A stretch of 64,000 nt of DNA from Streptomyces beihaiensis (GTDB taxonomy: Bacteria; Actinomycetota; Actinomycetes; Streptomycetales; Streptomycetaceae): positions 1 to 64,000 of the forward strand of contig NZ_JAPHNL010000321.1 in NCBI RefSeq assembly GCF_026274175.1, given 5' to 3'. Made by a program: the position numbers and the translations under genes. Positions 16,338-25,810 of this stretch are shown here, piece by piece. How positions within the stretch are numbered: the stretch's first letter is position 1; each line of letters starts with the position of its first letter. The notes under the pieces are model-generated. The model searched no databases. It saw nothing but the letters and a program-made list of their open reading frames with translations, and was not told the origin of the DNA.

Positions 16338-17444
16338 TCAGTCCTGCTCTTCGTCGCCTGCTTCCTCAGCGAGACCGCCCTGAAGGACGGGCCCCTCGCC
16401 CGGGGCAAGCGTGCCAAGGATGCGGCCGAGGTCGTCCATGGAAGCGAACTCCACGACGATCTTGCCTTTCTTCTGCCCCAGGTCGACCTTCACACGCGTC
16501 TCGAACCGGTCCGAGAGCCGCGTGGCGAGTTCGCTCAGGGCAGGAGACACGCGCGCACCGGCCCTCGGCCCCTTCGACCGCGTGGTGCTGGTGGGGCGCG
16601 AACCCATGAGGGTCACGATCTCCTCGACCGCACGCACCGACAGCCCCTCGGCCACGATGCGGTGGGCCAAGCGCTCCTGCTCCTCCGAGTCCTCCACAGA
16701 CAGCAGGGCCCGGGCGTGGCCGGCGGAGAGCACTCCGGCCGCGACGCGCTTCTGCACCGGCGGAGAGAGCTTCAGCAGACGCAGTGTGTTGGAGACCTGC
16801 GGGCGGGACCGTCCGATGCGGTCGGCCAGCTGATCGTGCGTGCAGTTGAAGTCCTTGAGCAACTGGTCGTAGGCGGCCGCCTCTTCCAGGGGATTCAGCT
16901 GAGCACGGTGCAGGTTCTCCAAGAGCGCGTCCAGGAGAAGCTTCTCGTCGTCCGTGGCCCGGACGATGGCAGGAATGCGCTCGAGCCCCGCCTCACGGCA
17001 CGCCCGCCAGCGCCGCTCACCCATGATGAGCTCGTAGCGTGCCGGTCCCACCTGCCGTACGACGACGGGCTGCAGCAGACCGACTTCCTTGATGGAGGTG
17101 ACGAGTTCGGCCAAGGCGTCGTCGTCGAACACCTCGCGCGGCTGCCGCGGGTTCGGTGTGATCGAGTCGAGCGGCACCTCGGCGAAGTGCGCGCTCGCCG
17201 GGCGCTCCAGGCCGTCCATGGGGTCGACGGGCCGGTCCGTGGTTTCACGTGGAACCGGCGTCTGCGCCAGGGCCGCGACCTTCGCCGCGGGCACTCCCCG
17301 CTCGGCCGTCAGAACCGGCACATCCGCGGGGGACGTGGAGGCCGCACCGCCCGTGGGGGCGGCCGACGATGTCTTCTCGGGGGTGGGAGCCGCAGGAATC
17401 AGCGCTCCGAGGCCGCGGCCCAGCCCCCTCCGTCGCTCACTCAC
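16338..17444 (-). CDS. parB: Chromosome-partitioning protein ParB
   Basis: The 368-residue centromere-binding CTPase begins with [14 protein letters not shown], the ParA-interacting peptide. The ParB/Srx domain (about 95-185) holds the [16 protein letters not shown]-binding motif, and the central HTH ([24 protein letters not shown]) recognises parS. A C-terminal dimerisation domain follows. The GTG overlaps the parA stop, with GGAGGG inside the end of parA. Streptomyces ParB organises oriC regions before sporulation septation. A one-mismatch parS lies in the linker at 17242-17255. Confidence 0.95.
   Translation of the reverse strand: MSERRRGLGRGLGALIPAAPTPEKTSSAAPTGGAASTSPADVPVLTAERGVPAAKVAALAQTPVPRETTDRPVDPMDGLERPASAHFAEVPLDSITPNPRQPREVFDDDALAELVTSIKEVGLLQPVVVRQVGPARYELIMGERRWRACREAGLERIPAIVRATDDEKLLLDALLENLHRAQLNPLEEAAAYDQLLKDFNCTHDQLADRIGRSRPQVSNTLRLLKLSPPVQKRVAAGVLSAGHARALLSVEDSEEQERLAHRIVAEGLSVRAVEEIVTLMGSRPTSTTRSKGPRAGARVSPALSELATRLSDRFETRVKVDLGQKKGKIVVEFASMDDLGRILGTLAPGEGPVLQGGLAEEAGDEEQD
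17242..17255. promoter_or_regulatory. Degenerate parS site (one mismatch) inside parB
   Basis: GTTTCACGTGGAAC differs from the consensus at one position. It encodes Val-Pro-Arg-Glu-Thr on the minus strand. Confidence 0.6.
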
Positions 17445-18517
17445 TGAATTCCCTCCGGCGTACTCTGCTGATCAAGTGGGGCGCCCGCGTGGGCCTGCTG
17501 GGCGTCGTAGTGGATCCCGACCCCGCGCAGCGCCATCTCGCGCGCCGCTTCGAGGTACGAGAGCGCACCACTCGACCCAGGATCGTAAGTCAGTACCGTC
17601 TGCCCGTAGCTCGGAGCTTCCGAGATACGCACCGAGCGGGGAATGCTCGTCCGCAGGACCTCTTCACCGAAGTGATTACGGACCTCGTCGGCGACCTGGG
17701 AAGCCAGCCGAGTTCGACCGTCGTACATGGTGAGAAGGATCGTGGAGACGTGGAGCGCGGGGTTGAGGTGGCCGCGCACCAGATCCACGTTCCGCAGAAG
17801 TTGGCCCAGGCCCTCCAGCGCGTAGTACTCACACTGGATCGGAATGAGCACCTCGGCACCGGCGACCAGTGCGTTGACCGTCAGCAGGCCGAGAGACGGC
17901 GGGCAGTCGATGAGGATGTAGTCCAACGGCTGCTCGTACGCCTGGATGGCGCGCTGCAGCCGGCTCTCCCGTGCCACGAGCGAGACCAGTTCGATCTCCG
18001 CACCGGCGAGATCGATGGTGGCCGGGGCGCAGAAGAGTCCTTCGACGTCAGGGACGGGCTGGACCACATCGGAGAGCGGCTTGCTCTCGACCAACACGTC
18101 ATAGATGGAGGGAACTTCGGCGTGATGGTCGATACCCAGAGCCGTGGAGGCATTCCCCTGGGGGTCCAGGTCGATCACCAGAACGCGAGCGCCGTGCAGC
18201 GCGAGCGAAGCAGCGAGGTTGACCGTCGTCGTGGTCTTGCCGACCCCGCCCTTCTGGTTGGCCACCACCATGACGCGGGTCTGCTCAGGTCGGGGCAGAC
18301 CCTCGCCCGCGCGGCCGAGAGCCTCCACTGCCAGCTGGGCAGCGCGACCGATGGGTGTGTCGTCCATCGGGGGCGGTGTTTCACGTGAAACATCCTCCCC
18401 CGCCGACTCGGTACGGGGACCGGGGACCGGATCGGTCATCGGTCCCGCGATGTTGGCGTCGGACCGCAAGGATTCACTCTCCTCGACTTCAGGCTCGCAA
18501 TGAACAGAGCCTCCCAT
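17441..18517 (-). CDS. parA: Chromosome-partitioning ATPase ParA
   Basis: The 358-residue deviant-Walker ATPase has KGGVGKTTT at the P-loop, [16 protein letters not shown] and [17 protein letters not shown]. It drives segregation of ParB-parS complexes and in Streptomyces links them to the hyphal tip. About 90 acidic, disordered residues precede the ATPase core. The start is uncertain: ATG 18515-18517 is chosen, but the frame stays open to 18706 and MTDPV or MDDTP starts further in are also possible. The stop overlaps the parB start (GTGA). A perfect parS lies at 18378-18391 in the coding region. Confidence 0.9.
   Translation of the reverse strand: MGGSVHCEPEVEESESLRSDANIAGPMTDPVPGPRTESAGEDVSRETPPPMDDTPIGRAAQLAVEALGRAGEGLPRPEQTRVMVVANQKGGVGKTTTTVNLAASLALHGARVLVIDLDPQGNASTALGIDHHAEVPSIYDVLVESKPLSDVVQPVPDVEGLFCAPATIDLAGAEIELVSLVARESRLQRAIQAYEQPLDYILIDCPPSLGLLTVNALVAGAEVLIPIQCEYYALEGLGQLLRNVDLVRGHLNPALHVSTILLTMYDGRTRLASQVADEVRNHFGEEVLRTSIPRSVRISEAPSYGQTVLTYDPGSSGALSYLEAAREMALRGVGIHYDAQQAHAGAPLDQQSTPEGIQ
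18378..18391. promoter_or_regulatory. parS site 6 (inside parA)
   Basis: A perfect GTTTCACGTGAAAC encoding Val-Ser-Arg-Glu-Thr in the disordered N-terminus of ParA. Confidence 0.9.
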
Positions 18518-18571
18518 GCCTTCGGGGTCGAGAACCAGCGAGGCCCGGTCTTCTGTGGATGAATCCCCTTC

Positions 18572-18580
18572 TGTGGACAA
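18572..18580 (-). promoter_or_regulatory. Perfect DnaA box upstream of parA
   Basis: TGTGGACAA is the exact complement of the preferred Streptomyces box TTGTCCACA. A weaker box TGTGGATGA lies at 18554-18562. Both fall in the parA leader (or in its N-terminal extension if the longest frame is used). Confidence 0.55.
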
Positions 18581-18675
18581 CTTTGTGTCCCGATCGAGGG
18601 ATCCGAGGGGTCTACGGTCGCGGGGAGCAGCCGCCGCGCGGCCGCGACTGATGATGCCATGCAGCAGTGAGCGAC

Positions 18676-18689
18676 GTTTCACGTGAAAC
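18676..18689. promoter_or_regulatory. parS site 7 (parA-rsmG interval)
   Basis: A perfect GTTTCACGTGAAAC upstream of parA. Its position suggests that ParB bound here could influence parAB transcription. Confidence 0.9.
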
Positions 18690-18795
18690 ACGATGCACGG
18701 CGGCACGGTGAGCGCCCGTACGACACCCCGAGATGCGTACGTTTGACAGCTTTTGTGGAGTACCGCTGGTCGTCAGGACGGATCAGCGACACCCG

Positions 18796-19512
18796 TCAAC
18801 GTCGACGGCGCGCCCGCCCCGTACGGGCCGCCTTGGCCCGCTTGGCCGCGAAGCGCACACCGCCCGGGCTCTCACCGACCTCTACTCGCACCACCGTGGA
18901 CAGAGGCGAGACCACACCCTCACCGACATGCAGCACCGAGGTCTCCACGGCACCGAGCTTGCCCAGCGCTGCACCGGCGCTCTTGACCTCTTCCTCCGCC
19001 GTGTCGCCCTTGAGCGCCAGCATCTCCCCGTACGGCCGCAGCAGCGGGACGCCCCACGCGGCCAGCCGGTCCAACGGCGCGACGGCACGCGCCGTGACCA
19101 CATGGACGGGAGGCAGCTTGCCGAGCATCTCCTCGGCGCGGCCTCGCACGACGGTCACATGGTCGAGCCCGAGCAGCTCGACGACCTCGGTGAGGAACGT
19201 CGTACGGCGCAGCAGTGGCTCAAGGAGCGTGATCTTGAGGTCCGGACGGACCAGAGCCAGGGGAATACCCGGAAGCCCGGCGCCCGAACCGACGTCGCAC
19301 ACCGTGACGCCCTCGGGCACGACCTCGGAGAGTACGGCGCAGTTCAGAAGATGGCGCTCCCACAGGCGCGGCACCTCACGCGGACCGATGAGGCCACGCT
19401 GCACTCCCGCGTCAGCGAGAAGCTCCGCATACCGGACCGCGTCCGGGAAGCGCTCGCCGAATACCGCCCTGGCCTGCTCCGGAGCCGGGGGGAGTTCTAC
19501 TGACTCCGACAC
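18796..19512 (-). CDS. rsmG: 16S rRNA (guanine-N7) methyltransferase RsmG
   Basis: The 238-residue methyltransferase (old name GidB) modifies G527 of 16S rRNA (E. coli numbering); loss gives low-level streptomycin resistance. The SAM-binding motif VCDVGSGAGLPGIPLAL is near residues 69-85, and PREVPRLWERHLLNCAVL is the family N-terminal segment. It starts at GTG 19510-19512 after an AAGGACGG-like site. The C-terminus is a basic tail. It sits between jag and parA as in other actinobacteria. Confidence 0.93.
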   Translation of the reverse strand: MSESVELPPAPEQARAVFGERFPDAVRYAELLADAGVQRGLIGPREVPRLWERHLLNCAVLSEVVPEGVTVCDVGSGAGLPGIPLALVRPDLKITLLEPLLRRTTFLTEVVELLGLDHVTVVRGRAEEMLGKLPPVHVVTARAVAPLDRLAAWGVPLLRPYGEMLALKGDTAEEEVKSAGAALGKLGAVETSVLHVGEGVVSPLSTVVRVEVGESPGGVRFAAKRAKAARTGRARRRR

Positions 19513-19573
19513 GGGAACCGTCCTTCCGTACCGCTACCGCACTGGGTGGGTGTTCTCAGGGGCTGACAAAGAT

Positions 19574-19601
19574 CGGCCCCGCCTGCGAACAGACGGGGCC
19601 G
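19574..19601 (-). terminator. Hairpin after jag
   Basis: An 8-bp stem CGGCCCCG / CGGGGCCG with a 12-base loop, 17 bases beyond the jag stop. Confidence 0.5.
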
Positions 19602-19617
19602 GAGAGCGGAGTGCCGC

Positions 19618-20130
19618 TCAGGCGGGGAGCACGACGACGAAACGCTGCGGCTCCTCGCCCTCGGACTCGCTGCGCAGACCCGCGGCCTTGACCGCGTCGT
19701 GCACGACCTTGCGCTCGAAGGGCGTCATCGGCTTCATCTTGACCGGCTCACCGGTGCTCTTCACCTCGGCCGCGGCCTTGGCGCCCTGCTCGGTGAGGTC
19801 GGCGCGCTTCTTGGCGCGGTATCCGGCGATGTCCAGCATCAGGCGGCTGCGGTCCCCGGTCTCCCGGTGCACCGCGAGCCGCGTCAGCTCCTGGAGCGCC
19901 TCGAGAACCTCACCGTCACGGCCGACCAGCTTCTGCAGATCACGGCTGCCGGTGTCACCGACGATGGAGACGGCGGCCCGGTCGGCCTCGACATCCATGT
20001 CGATGTCACCGTCGAGGTCGGCGATGTCCAGCAGACCCTCGAGGTAGTCCGCCGCGATCTCGCCCTCCTGCTCAAGGCGGGTCAGGGTGTCGCCACCCTC
20101 AGGAGCGGCGGAGGTGGTGCCTTCCGTCAC
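19618..20130 (-). CDS. jag: RNA-binding KH/R3H protein Jag (KhpB family)
   Basis: The 170-residue protein has an acidic N-terminus, a KH-II-like domain (about 55-95, including LQKLVGRDGEVLEALQEL) and a C-terminal R3H domain (SRLMLDIAGYRAKKR ... PFERKVVHDAVKAAGL). It lacks the long Jag-N domain of firmicutes. GTG 20128-20130 follows AAGGAGT. The place between yidC and rsmG is the standard one. It likely binds RNA and affects membrane protein or cell-wall homeostasis. Confidence 0.88.
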   Translation of the reverse strand: MTEGTTSAAPEGGDTLTRLEQEGEIAADYLEGLLDIADLDGDIDMDVEADRAAVSIVGDTGSRDLQKLVGRDGEVLEALQELTRLAVHRETGDRSRLMLDIAGYRAKKRADLTEQGAKAAAEVKSTGEPVKMKPMTPFERKVVHDAVKAAGLRSESEGEEPQRFVVVLPA

Positions 20131-20200
20131 GGGATGGACTCCTTCTTACGTCGGTCGCGATCTGTCGCTGTCTTACGACGAGGTCTTCGAGGTCGAGGTC

Positions 20201-21526
20201 TTACTTCTTGGACGAGGACTTGGGCCGCTGCGGGCCCTTGCCCTGTCCCGACTTGGCCCTGCTGCGCCCCTGCGAGGAACCCGAGGGCTTGGTGCCGCCG
20301 CCCTGCGCGCCGTCCTTCTTCTCCAGCGACGGCTTCTTGTCGCCGGACGCCCCCTTTGACGAAGAGGACGACGAGGACGACGGCGACGACGAGGACGAGG
20401 ACGACGAACTCGAATGCTGCGTGGCCGAGCCGCCGGACTGGCGCTGCGCCTTGGACTGGCGCTTGGGCTGCTGGCGCTTGGGGGTGCCGGCCGCCGTGGT
20501 GGGCGTGCCCTCTTCGTCCAGGACCGCGGTCGCCGCCGAGCTCTTCACCACGGTGCCGTCGGCCTGCGCGGCGAGCCCGGCCTTGGTCAGACCGTTGACG
20601 AACTTGCGCTCGAACTCGTTGCGGTCGCGGCCCTTCGCGACGATGCCCTTGATCATGTTGCGGTCGCGGCGGTTGCGGGCCTTCTCTGCGTGCGTGACGT
20701 GCTTGAGCAGACGGTCCAGGTAGGCCGACTGGGCCTTGGAGCCGGGCGTCGGGTTGTTGTGGATCACGTACATCTGCTGGCCCATGGTCCACACGTTGGT
20801 GGTCAGCCAGTAGACGAGAACACCGACCGGGAAGTTGATGCCGAAGACGGCGAACATGACAGGGAAGACGTACATCAGCATCTTCTGCTGCTGCATGAAC
20901 GGCGTCTTCACCGTGGTGTCGACGTTCTTCGTCATCAGCTGGCGCTGCGTGTAGAACTGCGACGCCGACATCATCACGATCATGATCGCGGTGACGACAC
21001 GGACGTCGGTGAGCGTGGCACCGAGCGAAGCGACCTTGTCCGCGCTGTCCGTGAACTTCGCGGCCAGCGGGGCGCCGAAGATGTGCGCCTTACGGGCACT
21101 CGCCAGCAGGTTGTCGTCGATGACACCGATCGTCGAGCCCGTCGCGATGCCGTTGAGCACGTGGTACAGGGCGAAGAAGAACGGGGACTGCGCCAGGATG
21201 GGAAGGCACGAGGAGAGCGGGTTGGTACCCGACTCCTTGTACAGCTTCATCATCTCTTCGGACTGGCGCTGCTTGTCGTTCTTGTAGCGCTCCTGGATCT
21301 TCTTCATCTCGGGCTGCAGCGTCTGCATCGCCCGAGTCGCCTTGATCTGCTTCACGAAGAGCGGGACCAGGCAGATCCGGATGAGGATCACAAGGGACAC
21401 GATCGACAGACCCCAGGCCCAGCCCGTGTCGGGACCGAAGATCTTCCCGTACACCGCGTGGAACTGGACGATGACCCACGAGACCGGTGTCGTGACGAAG
21501 CTGAACAGACTGGCAATCGTGTTCAC
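20201..21526 (-). CDS. yidC: Membrane protein insertase YidC
   Basis: The 441-residue Oxa1/YidC-family insertase lacks the large periplasmic domain, as in Gram-positives. Core helices run from [24 protein letters not shown] through the [18 protein letters not shown] segment to [21 protein letters not shown]. The C-terminal tail is basic and low-complexity, with nearly uninterrupted serine (about residues 370-395) and lysine-rich ends that may contact ribosomes. It is the last membrane component of the rpmH-rnpA-yidD-yidC run. Confidence 0.93.
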   Translation of the reverse strand: MNTIASLFSFVTTPVSWVIVQFHAVYGKIFGPDTGWAWGLSIVSLVILIRICLVPLFVKQIKATRAMQTLQPEMKKIQERYKNDKQRQSEEMMKLYKESGTNPLSSCLPILAQSPFFFALYHVLNGIATGSTIGVIDDNLLASARKAHIFGAPLAAKFTDSADKVASLGATLTDVRVVTAIMIVMMSASQFYTQRQLMTKNVDTTVKTPFMQQQKMLMYVFPVMFAVFGINFPVGVLVYWLTTNVWTMGQQMYVIHNNPTPGSKAQSAYLDRLLKHVTHAEKARNRRDRNMIKGIVAKGRDRNEFERKFVNGLTKAGLAAQADGTVVKSSAATAVLDEEGTPTTAAGTPKRQQPKRQSKAQRQSGGSATQHSSSSSSSSSSPSSSSSSSSKGASGDKKPSLEKKDGAQGGGTKPSGSSQGRSRAKSGQGKGPQRPKSSSKK

Positions 21527-21529
21527 TAA

Positions 21530-21877
21530 TCAGGCTCCTTGAGCATGGGACGGGTCGGCGGCCGGGCTCACGGGGGAGCCTTCAGAAGGCGCGCCGGCGG
21601 CGGATGGCCCGCCCTTGCGTTCGCGCCAGGCGTTGCGCAGCATTTCATGCCACCGCGGACGCTTACGCGGTGGAACATGATCGACACCGCCGAGTGACCA
21701 CGGATTGCACCGAAGGATGCGCCACGCGGTGAGGGCGGTGCCCTTGATCGCACCGTGCCGGTCGATGGCCGTGAAGCCGTAGTGAGAGCACGACGGGTAG
21801 TACTTGCACACCGGACCCAGCAGCGGACTGATGGTCCACTGGTAGATCTTGATCAGGGCGAGAAGCGGGTACTTCAT
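21530..21877 (-). CDS. yidD: Membrane protein insertion efficiency factor YidD
   Basis: The 115-residue small protein begins with a hydrophobic/amphipathic segment ([17 protein letters not shown]) followed by the diagnostic [19 protein letters not shown] and [14 protein letters not shown] motifs. It assists YidC-mediated insertion. The ATG overlaps the rnpA stop (ATGA) and yidC begins three bases after its stop, so the genes are tightly coupled. The 35-residue C-terminal tail is disordered. Confidence 0.93.
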   Translation of the reverse strand: MKYPLLALIKIYQWTISPLLGPVCKYYPSCSHYGFTAIDRHGAIKGTALTAWRILRCNPWSLGGVDHVPPRKRPRWHEMLRNAWRERKGGPSAAGAPSEGSPVSPAADPSHAQGA

Positions 21878-22245
21878 CGCACGCCCCCTCCTAGGAGCCG
21901 CCGCAGCGCGGCATCCAGGTCTCGGGCCAGCTGTGCGTGGGTCGCGTCACCCGCGCCGGGCAACGCGCGTACGACTACCAGGCTACCTGGGGGCAGCAGG
22001 ATCACTCGGTCACGCATGAGGTGGCGCAACTTGCGCTTCACCGCGTTCCGTACGACGGCTCCACCCACGGCCTTGCTCACGACGAAACCCGCACGCGGCG
22101 GGGGAACGCTCTCCCCCAGCGCGTGCGGGTCCGGTGAACCGCTGCGTAGATGGACGACGAGAAGCGGGCGTCCGGCCCGGCGTCCTCGGCGTACCGCGGT
22201 CGCGAAGTCCTCGCGCCGCCTCAGCCGATACTCGGTAGGCAGCAC
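21874..22245 (-). CDS. rnpA: Ribonuclease P protein component
   Basis: The 123-residue basic protein supports the RNase P RNA in maturing tRNA 5' ends. The N-terminal [20 protein letters not shown] and the RNR-type motif ([26 protein letters not shown]) are both present. I chose GTG 22243-22245; the open frame continues upstream for 27 residues without conservation. It lies 19 bases after rpmH, the universal arrangement next to dnaA. Confidence 0.93.
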   Translation of the reverse strand: MLPTEYRLRRREDFATAVRRGRRAGRPLLVVHLRSGSPDPHALGESVPPPRAGFVVSKAVGGAVVRNAVKRKLRHLMRDRVILLPPGSLVVVRALPGAGDATHAQLARDLDAALRRLLGGGVR

Positions 22246-22264
22246 GTCATGACCTGTGGTGCGA

Positions 22265-22402
22265 TCAGGCGGACAGGCGGGCGCGACCCTTGCCACGGCG
22301 GGACGCGAGAATCGCGCGGCCGGCACGGGTGCGCATCCGCAGCCGGAAGCCGTGGGTCTTCGCGCGACGACGGTTGTTCGGCTGGAAGGTGCGCTTGCTC
22401 AC
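22265..22402 (-). CDS. rpmH: 50S ribosomal protein L34
   Basis: The 45-residue product starts at GTG 22400-22402 and reads [19 protein letters not shown] then the [18 protein letters not shown] tail, which is unmistakable bL34. It is very basic and binds 23S rRNA. It diverges from dnaA; the 407-base gap holds promoters for both directions. Confidence 0.96.
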   Translation of the reverse strand: MSKRTFQPNNRRRAKTHGFRLRMRTRAGRAILASRRGKGRARLSA

Positions 22403-22809
22403 TCGGGGGCTCCAGAAGAAATCGTGTGGTGGCGGGACATCGCCTGGCTGTCACCGTGCGCCCACGAGTAGCTCGCAATACGCCCGAGTGCACCGCTAGA
22501 CGGCCCGCGAAGATTCGGGGACCGTGACCTTGCCCATCGGAGGCAGGCGGCAGCAGCCATCGACAACTCGACCTGGTCACGGTACGCGGGGCTACGCCAT
22601 CCGGTCAAACCGGGGCCGCACGGGAGACACTGTCCACAGGCTGGGGACAACAACTTGAACCGCGACGGTCGCGCTGACTACCGTGGCTGAACTCCGATTC
22701 GTTCCCTTCTCACCGCCCCACCCGATTTTTGTCCGACCCGGCTCGGACCCTTCCACCCGACCCGTCCCCGGAATCACACGTTCGTGGGACCAGCGAGAGA
22801 GCGTGCCCT
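22403..22809. promoter_or_regulatory. Divergent rpmH-dnaA control region
   Basis: No gene is seen here. Near the middle are two DnaA-box-like sequences in opposite orientation: CTGTCCACA (22630-22638, plus) and TGGGGACAA (22642-22650, minus), each one base off the consensus. They fit autoregulation of dnaA by its product, as described in Streptomyces. The translation leader of dnaA follows. Confidence 0.6.
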
Positions 22810-24903
22810 GTGGCTGACGTACCTGCCGATCTTGCCGCAGTGTGGCCACGAGTCCTGGAACAGCTCCTCGGCGAGGGACACGGGCAGGGTGTGGAGACGA
22901 AGGACGAACACTGGATCCGCCGCTGCCAGCCGCTGGCCCTGGTCGCCGACACCGCGCTGCTGGCCGTGCCCAACGAGTTCGCCAAGGGCGTGCTCGAAGG
23001 GCGCCTCGCCCCGGTCGTCAGCGAGACGCTCAGCCGCGAGTGCGGCCGCCCCATCCGCATCGCGATCACGGTCGACGACACCGTCGGCGAACCGCCCGCC
23101 CCCGCCCCCGCGCCCTCCGCAACCGCCACCACCGCAGCGTCCTCCTCGCAGCCCGCGCGCTACGAGGACGCCGAGCTCCCGGTTCCACACGGCGGGCAGG
23201 GACACGACACGTACGAGGGGTACGGCGACGGCTACCGGGCCGACGGCTACGACACCTACGGCGGCTACGAGCGCCGTGGCCCGGACGACCGCGACCGCGA
23301 CCGTGGCCAGGACCGCGGCCAGGACCGCGGCTCCGGCCAGGGTCAGCGCGCCGCCGACCAGCTCCCCACGGCGCGCCCCGCCTACCCGGACTACCAGCGC
23401 CCCGAACCCGGCGCCTGGCCGCGACCGCAGCAGGACGAGTACAGCTGGCAGCAGCCGCGGCTGGGCTTCCCGGAGCGGGACCCGTACGCGACACCCCCGC
23501 AGCAGCCCCAGCACGACTACCGCCAGCAGGGCTACGAGCCCGAGCGCGGCCGCTACGACGAGCGCGGACCCTACGAGGAGCGCGCACCCCACGAGGGCCG
23601 CCCCGCCTACGACGAGCGGCCCGCCTACGACGAGCGCCCGTCCTACGGCGAAGAACGCCCCTACGGCGAGGACCGAGGCGGCTACGACGACCGCACAGGG
23701 GCCTCGCAGCACCAGCTCGACCGCCCGCCGCGCCGCGATCCGGCCGAGCCCCCGATGGGCGGCGCCCGCCCCGGCCAGGACAGCGGTCCCGGTCCCGGCC
23801 GGGGCGTGCCCAGCGGCGCCCCCGGACCGCTGGCCGCGCAGCCCGCGCCGGCGACCGGACCGGGCGAACCGACCGCACGCCTCAACCCCAAGTACCTCTT
23901 CGACACCTTCGTCATCGGCGCGTCGAACCGTTTCGCCCACGCCGCCGCGGTCGCCGTCGCCGAAGCGCCCGCCAAGGCGTACAACCCCCTCTTCATCTAC
24001 GGGGAGTCGGGCCTCGGCAAGACGCACCTGCTGCACGCCATCGGGCACTACGCGCGCAGCCTCTACCCCGGCACGCGCGTGCGGTACGTGAGCTCGGAGG
24101 AGTTCACCAACGAGTTCATCAACTCCATCCGCGACGGCAAGGGCGACAGCTTCCGCAAGCGCTACCGCGAGATGGACATCCTGCTCGTCGACGACATCCA
24201 GTTCCTCGCGGACAAGGAGTCGACGCAGGAGGAGTTCTTCCACACCTTCAACACGCTCCACAACGCCAACAAGCAGATCGTGCTCTCCAGCGACCGGCCG
24301 CCCAAGCAGCTGGTGACCCTGGAGGACCGGTTGCGCAATCGTTTCGAGTGGGGCCTGATCACGGACGTCCAGCCGCCCGAGCTGGAGACCCGTATCGCCA
24401 TCCTCCGCAAGAAGGCCGTGCAGGAGCAGCTGAACGCCCCACCGGAGGTGCTGGAGTTCATCGCCTCGCGGATCTCGCGCAACATCCGTGAGCTGGAAGG
24501 GGCGTTGATCCGGGTCACGGCGTTCGCGTCGCTGAACCGGCAGCCGGTCGACCTGGGGCTCACCGAGATCGTCCTCAAGGACCTCATCCCAGGTGGCGAG
24601 GACGCGGCGCCGGAGATCACCGCGACGGCGATCATGGCCGCCACCGCGGACTACTTCGGTCAGACGGTGGAGGACCTGTGCGGCTCCTCGCGCAGCCGCG
24701 TCCTGGTGACGGCACGGCAGATCGCGATGTACCTGTGCCGTGAGCTGACGGACCTCTCCCTGCCGAAGATCGGCGCCCAGTTCGGCGGCCGCGACCACAC
24801 GACGGTCATGCACGCGGACCGCAAGATCCGGGCCCTGATGGCCGAGCGGCGCTCGATCTACAACCAGGTCACCGAGCTCACCAACCGCATCAAGAACGGC
24901 TGA
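22810..24903 (+). CDS. dnaA: Chromosomal replication initiator DnaA
   Basis: The 697-residue protein has domain I at the N-terminus ([16 protein letters not shown]), a very long acidic and Tyr/Arg/Gly-rich domain II (about 95-355, with [11 protein letters not shown]-type repeats), an AAA+ domain with Walker [10 protein letters not shown] (398-406) and Walker B LLVDDIQF (from 458), and a C-terminal DNA-binding domain with the [14 protein letters not shown] signature (660-673). GTG 22810 begins the conserved MADVPAD sequence. It is longer than the S. coelicolor protein (about 656) because of domain II. It binds the oriC boxes immediately downstream. Confidence 0.97.
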   Translation: MADVPADLAAVWPRVLEQLLGEGHGQGVETKDEHWIRRCQPLALVADTALLAVPNEFAKGVLEGRLAPVVSETLSRECGRPIRIAITVDDTVGEPPAPAPAPSATATTAASSSQPARYEDAELPVPHGGQGHDTYEGYGDGYRADGYDTYGGYERRGPDDRDRDRGQDRGQDRGSGQGQRAADQLPTARPAYPDYQRPEPGAWPRPQQDEYSWQQPRLGFPERDPYATPPQQPQHDYRQQGYEPERGRYDERGPYEERAPHEGRPAYDERPAYDERPSYGEERPYGEDRGGYDDRTGASQHQLDRPPRRDPAEPPMGGARPGQDSGPGPGRGVPSGAPGPLAAQPAPATGPGEPTARLNPKYLFDTFVIGASNRFAHAAAVAVAEAPAKAYNPLFIYGESGLGKTHLLHAIGHYARSLYPGTRVRYVSSEEFTNEFINSIRDGKGDSFRKRYREMDILLVDDIQFLADKESTQEEFFHTFNTLHNANKQIVLSSDRPPKQLVTLEDRLRNRFEWGLITDVQPPELETRIAILRKKAVQEQLNAPPEVLEFIASRISRNIRELEGALIRVTAFASLNRQPVDLGLTEIVLKDLIPGGEDAAPEITATAIMAATADYFGQTVEDLCGSSRSRVLVTARQIAMYLCRELTDLSLPKIGAQFGGRDHTTVMHADRKIRALMAERRSIYNQVTELTNRIKNG

Positions 24904-24927
24904 CAGCGGCCACCGCGCCGCGCCTGA

Positions 24928-24957
24928 GGGCGCTTCGGGAGGACTCCCGGAGCGCCC
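24928..24957 (+). terminator. Hairpin after dnaA
   Basis: GGGCGCT and AGCGCCC arms with an inner CGGGAG/CTCCCG stem, 25 bases past the dnaA stop and before the first oriC boxes. Confidence 0.6.
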
Positions 24958-25032
24958 TTCGTGCGTTCGCCGTTCGGGTACGGGACGCGGCGCCCGCCGT
25001 CCTGTGTTCGATTTCCAGGGGGGTTACGGCCG

Positions 25033-25605
25033 TTCTCCACAGATCCGGCAAGTTTCTCCGATCCACAGGTTGGGGACCGCGAAGTTGTCCATACTGCATC
25101 CACAGGAGGACCGGGTGGCAAGGCGTCGGGCCAGGTCAGTGCCCTGTGGATTGGTGGAAACCCGATCTCCACAGCCTGTGGACGGATCTTTCGTCCACAG
25201 GGTGTGCACGACGTTGTCCACCGCCTGCCCACAGGACCGGATCGGTTCTGCACAGCGATCGACGGCTTCTCCACACCGCTGTCCACTGTTCGGCAACGCG
25301 ACGCGCGTCGTCACCGCCATGAGTGAAAGGCGTCACATCAGGGTGCCGGGTTGGGCTGTGGGAAACCTGGGTAAAGCTGGGGACGGCTCTGGGGAGAAGT
25401 CGCCTCTGCCTGTGCATCGGGTGTGCAGAACTTTCCGCCGTCCACAGCGAGGGCCGGTTGTCCACGGGCACCGCCCACAGGACCGGTGGACAAAAAACCG
25501 CTGCTGACCTGCGGATACTTAGTTGTCCACGGTTTCCACAGGCCCTACTACTACTCCCGACTAGAGAGAGCCCGGAAATCGTTTTGAAGCGGGGGCTGTG
25601 CACAA
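25033..25605. other. oriC: Chromosomal origin of replication oriC with DnaA-box clusters
   Basis: The dnaA-dnaN interval carries about 19 sequences matching or nearly matching the Streptomyces box (T/C)(T/C)(G/A/C)TCCACA. Plus-strand boxes begin at 25033, 25059, 25085, 25096, 25165, 25191, 25214, 25225 (weak), 25267, 25279 (weak), 25438, 25458, 25523 and 25532. Minus-strand boxes begin at 25145, 25177, 25485 and 25597. They form two groups, 25033-25287 and 25438-25605, separated by about 150 bases, as in S. lividans oriC. None is the perfect TTGTCCACA. Confidence 0.93.
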
Positions 25606-25810
25606 CTCGCTCCCGGCGGTCCGACTGCCGCTCGGCACGACTTGACCCCGACCGGCACCAGCTGTCAGTGCCGTGCGTCAGACTGGTCCCCGGTGTTCTC
25701 CCCATCGGTGGGCGCAGCGACACCACACCTGCCGGAGCGGACCAGACGCGCGGCAGACCGAAGACCAACGCAGGGCGAGAGCAGCCAGCAACAGCAGGAG
25801 GCGGCTTACG
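25606..25810 (+). promoter_or_regulatory. Leader and promoter region of dnaN
   Basis: About 205 bases without DnaA boxes or a convincing gene, ending in AGGAGG (25796-25801) before the dnaN GTG. It likely contains the dnaN promoter. Confidence 0.45.

Noticed and set aside
22774-24813. 679-residue minus-strand frame over dnaA
   Set aside because: Antisense shadow of the repetitive dnaA domain II; no family features.
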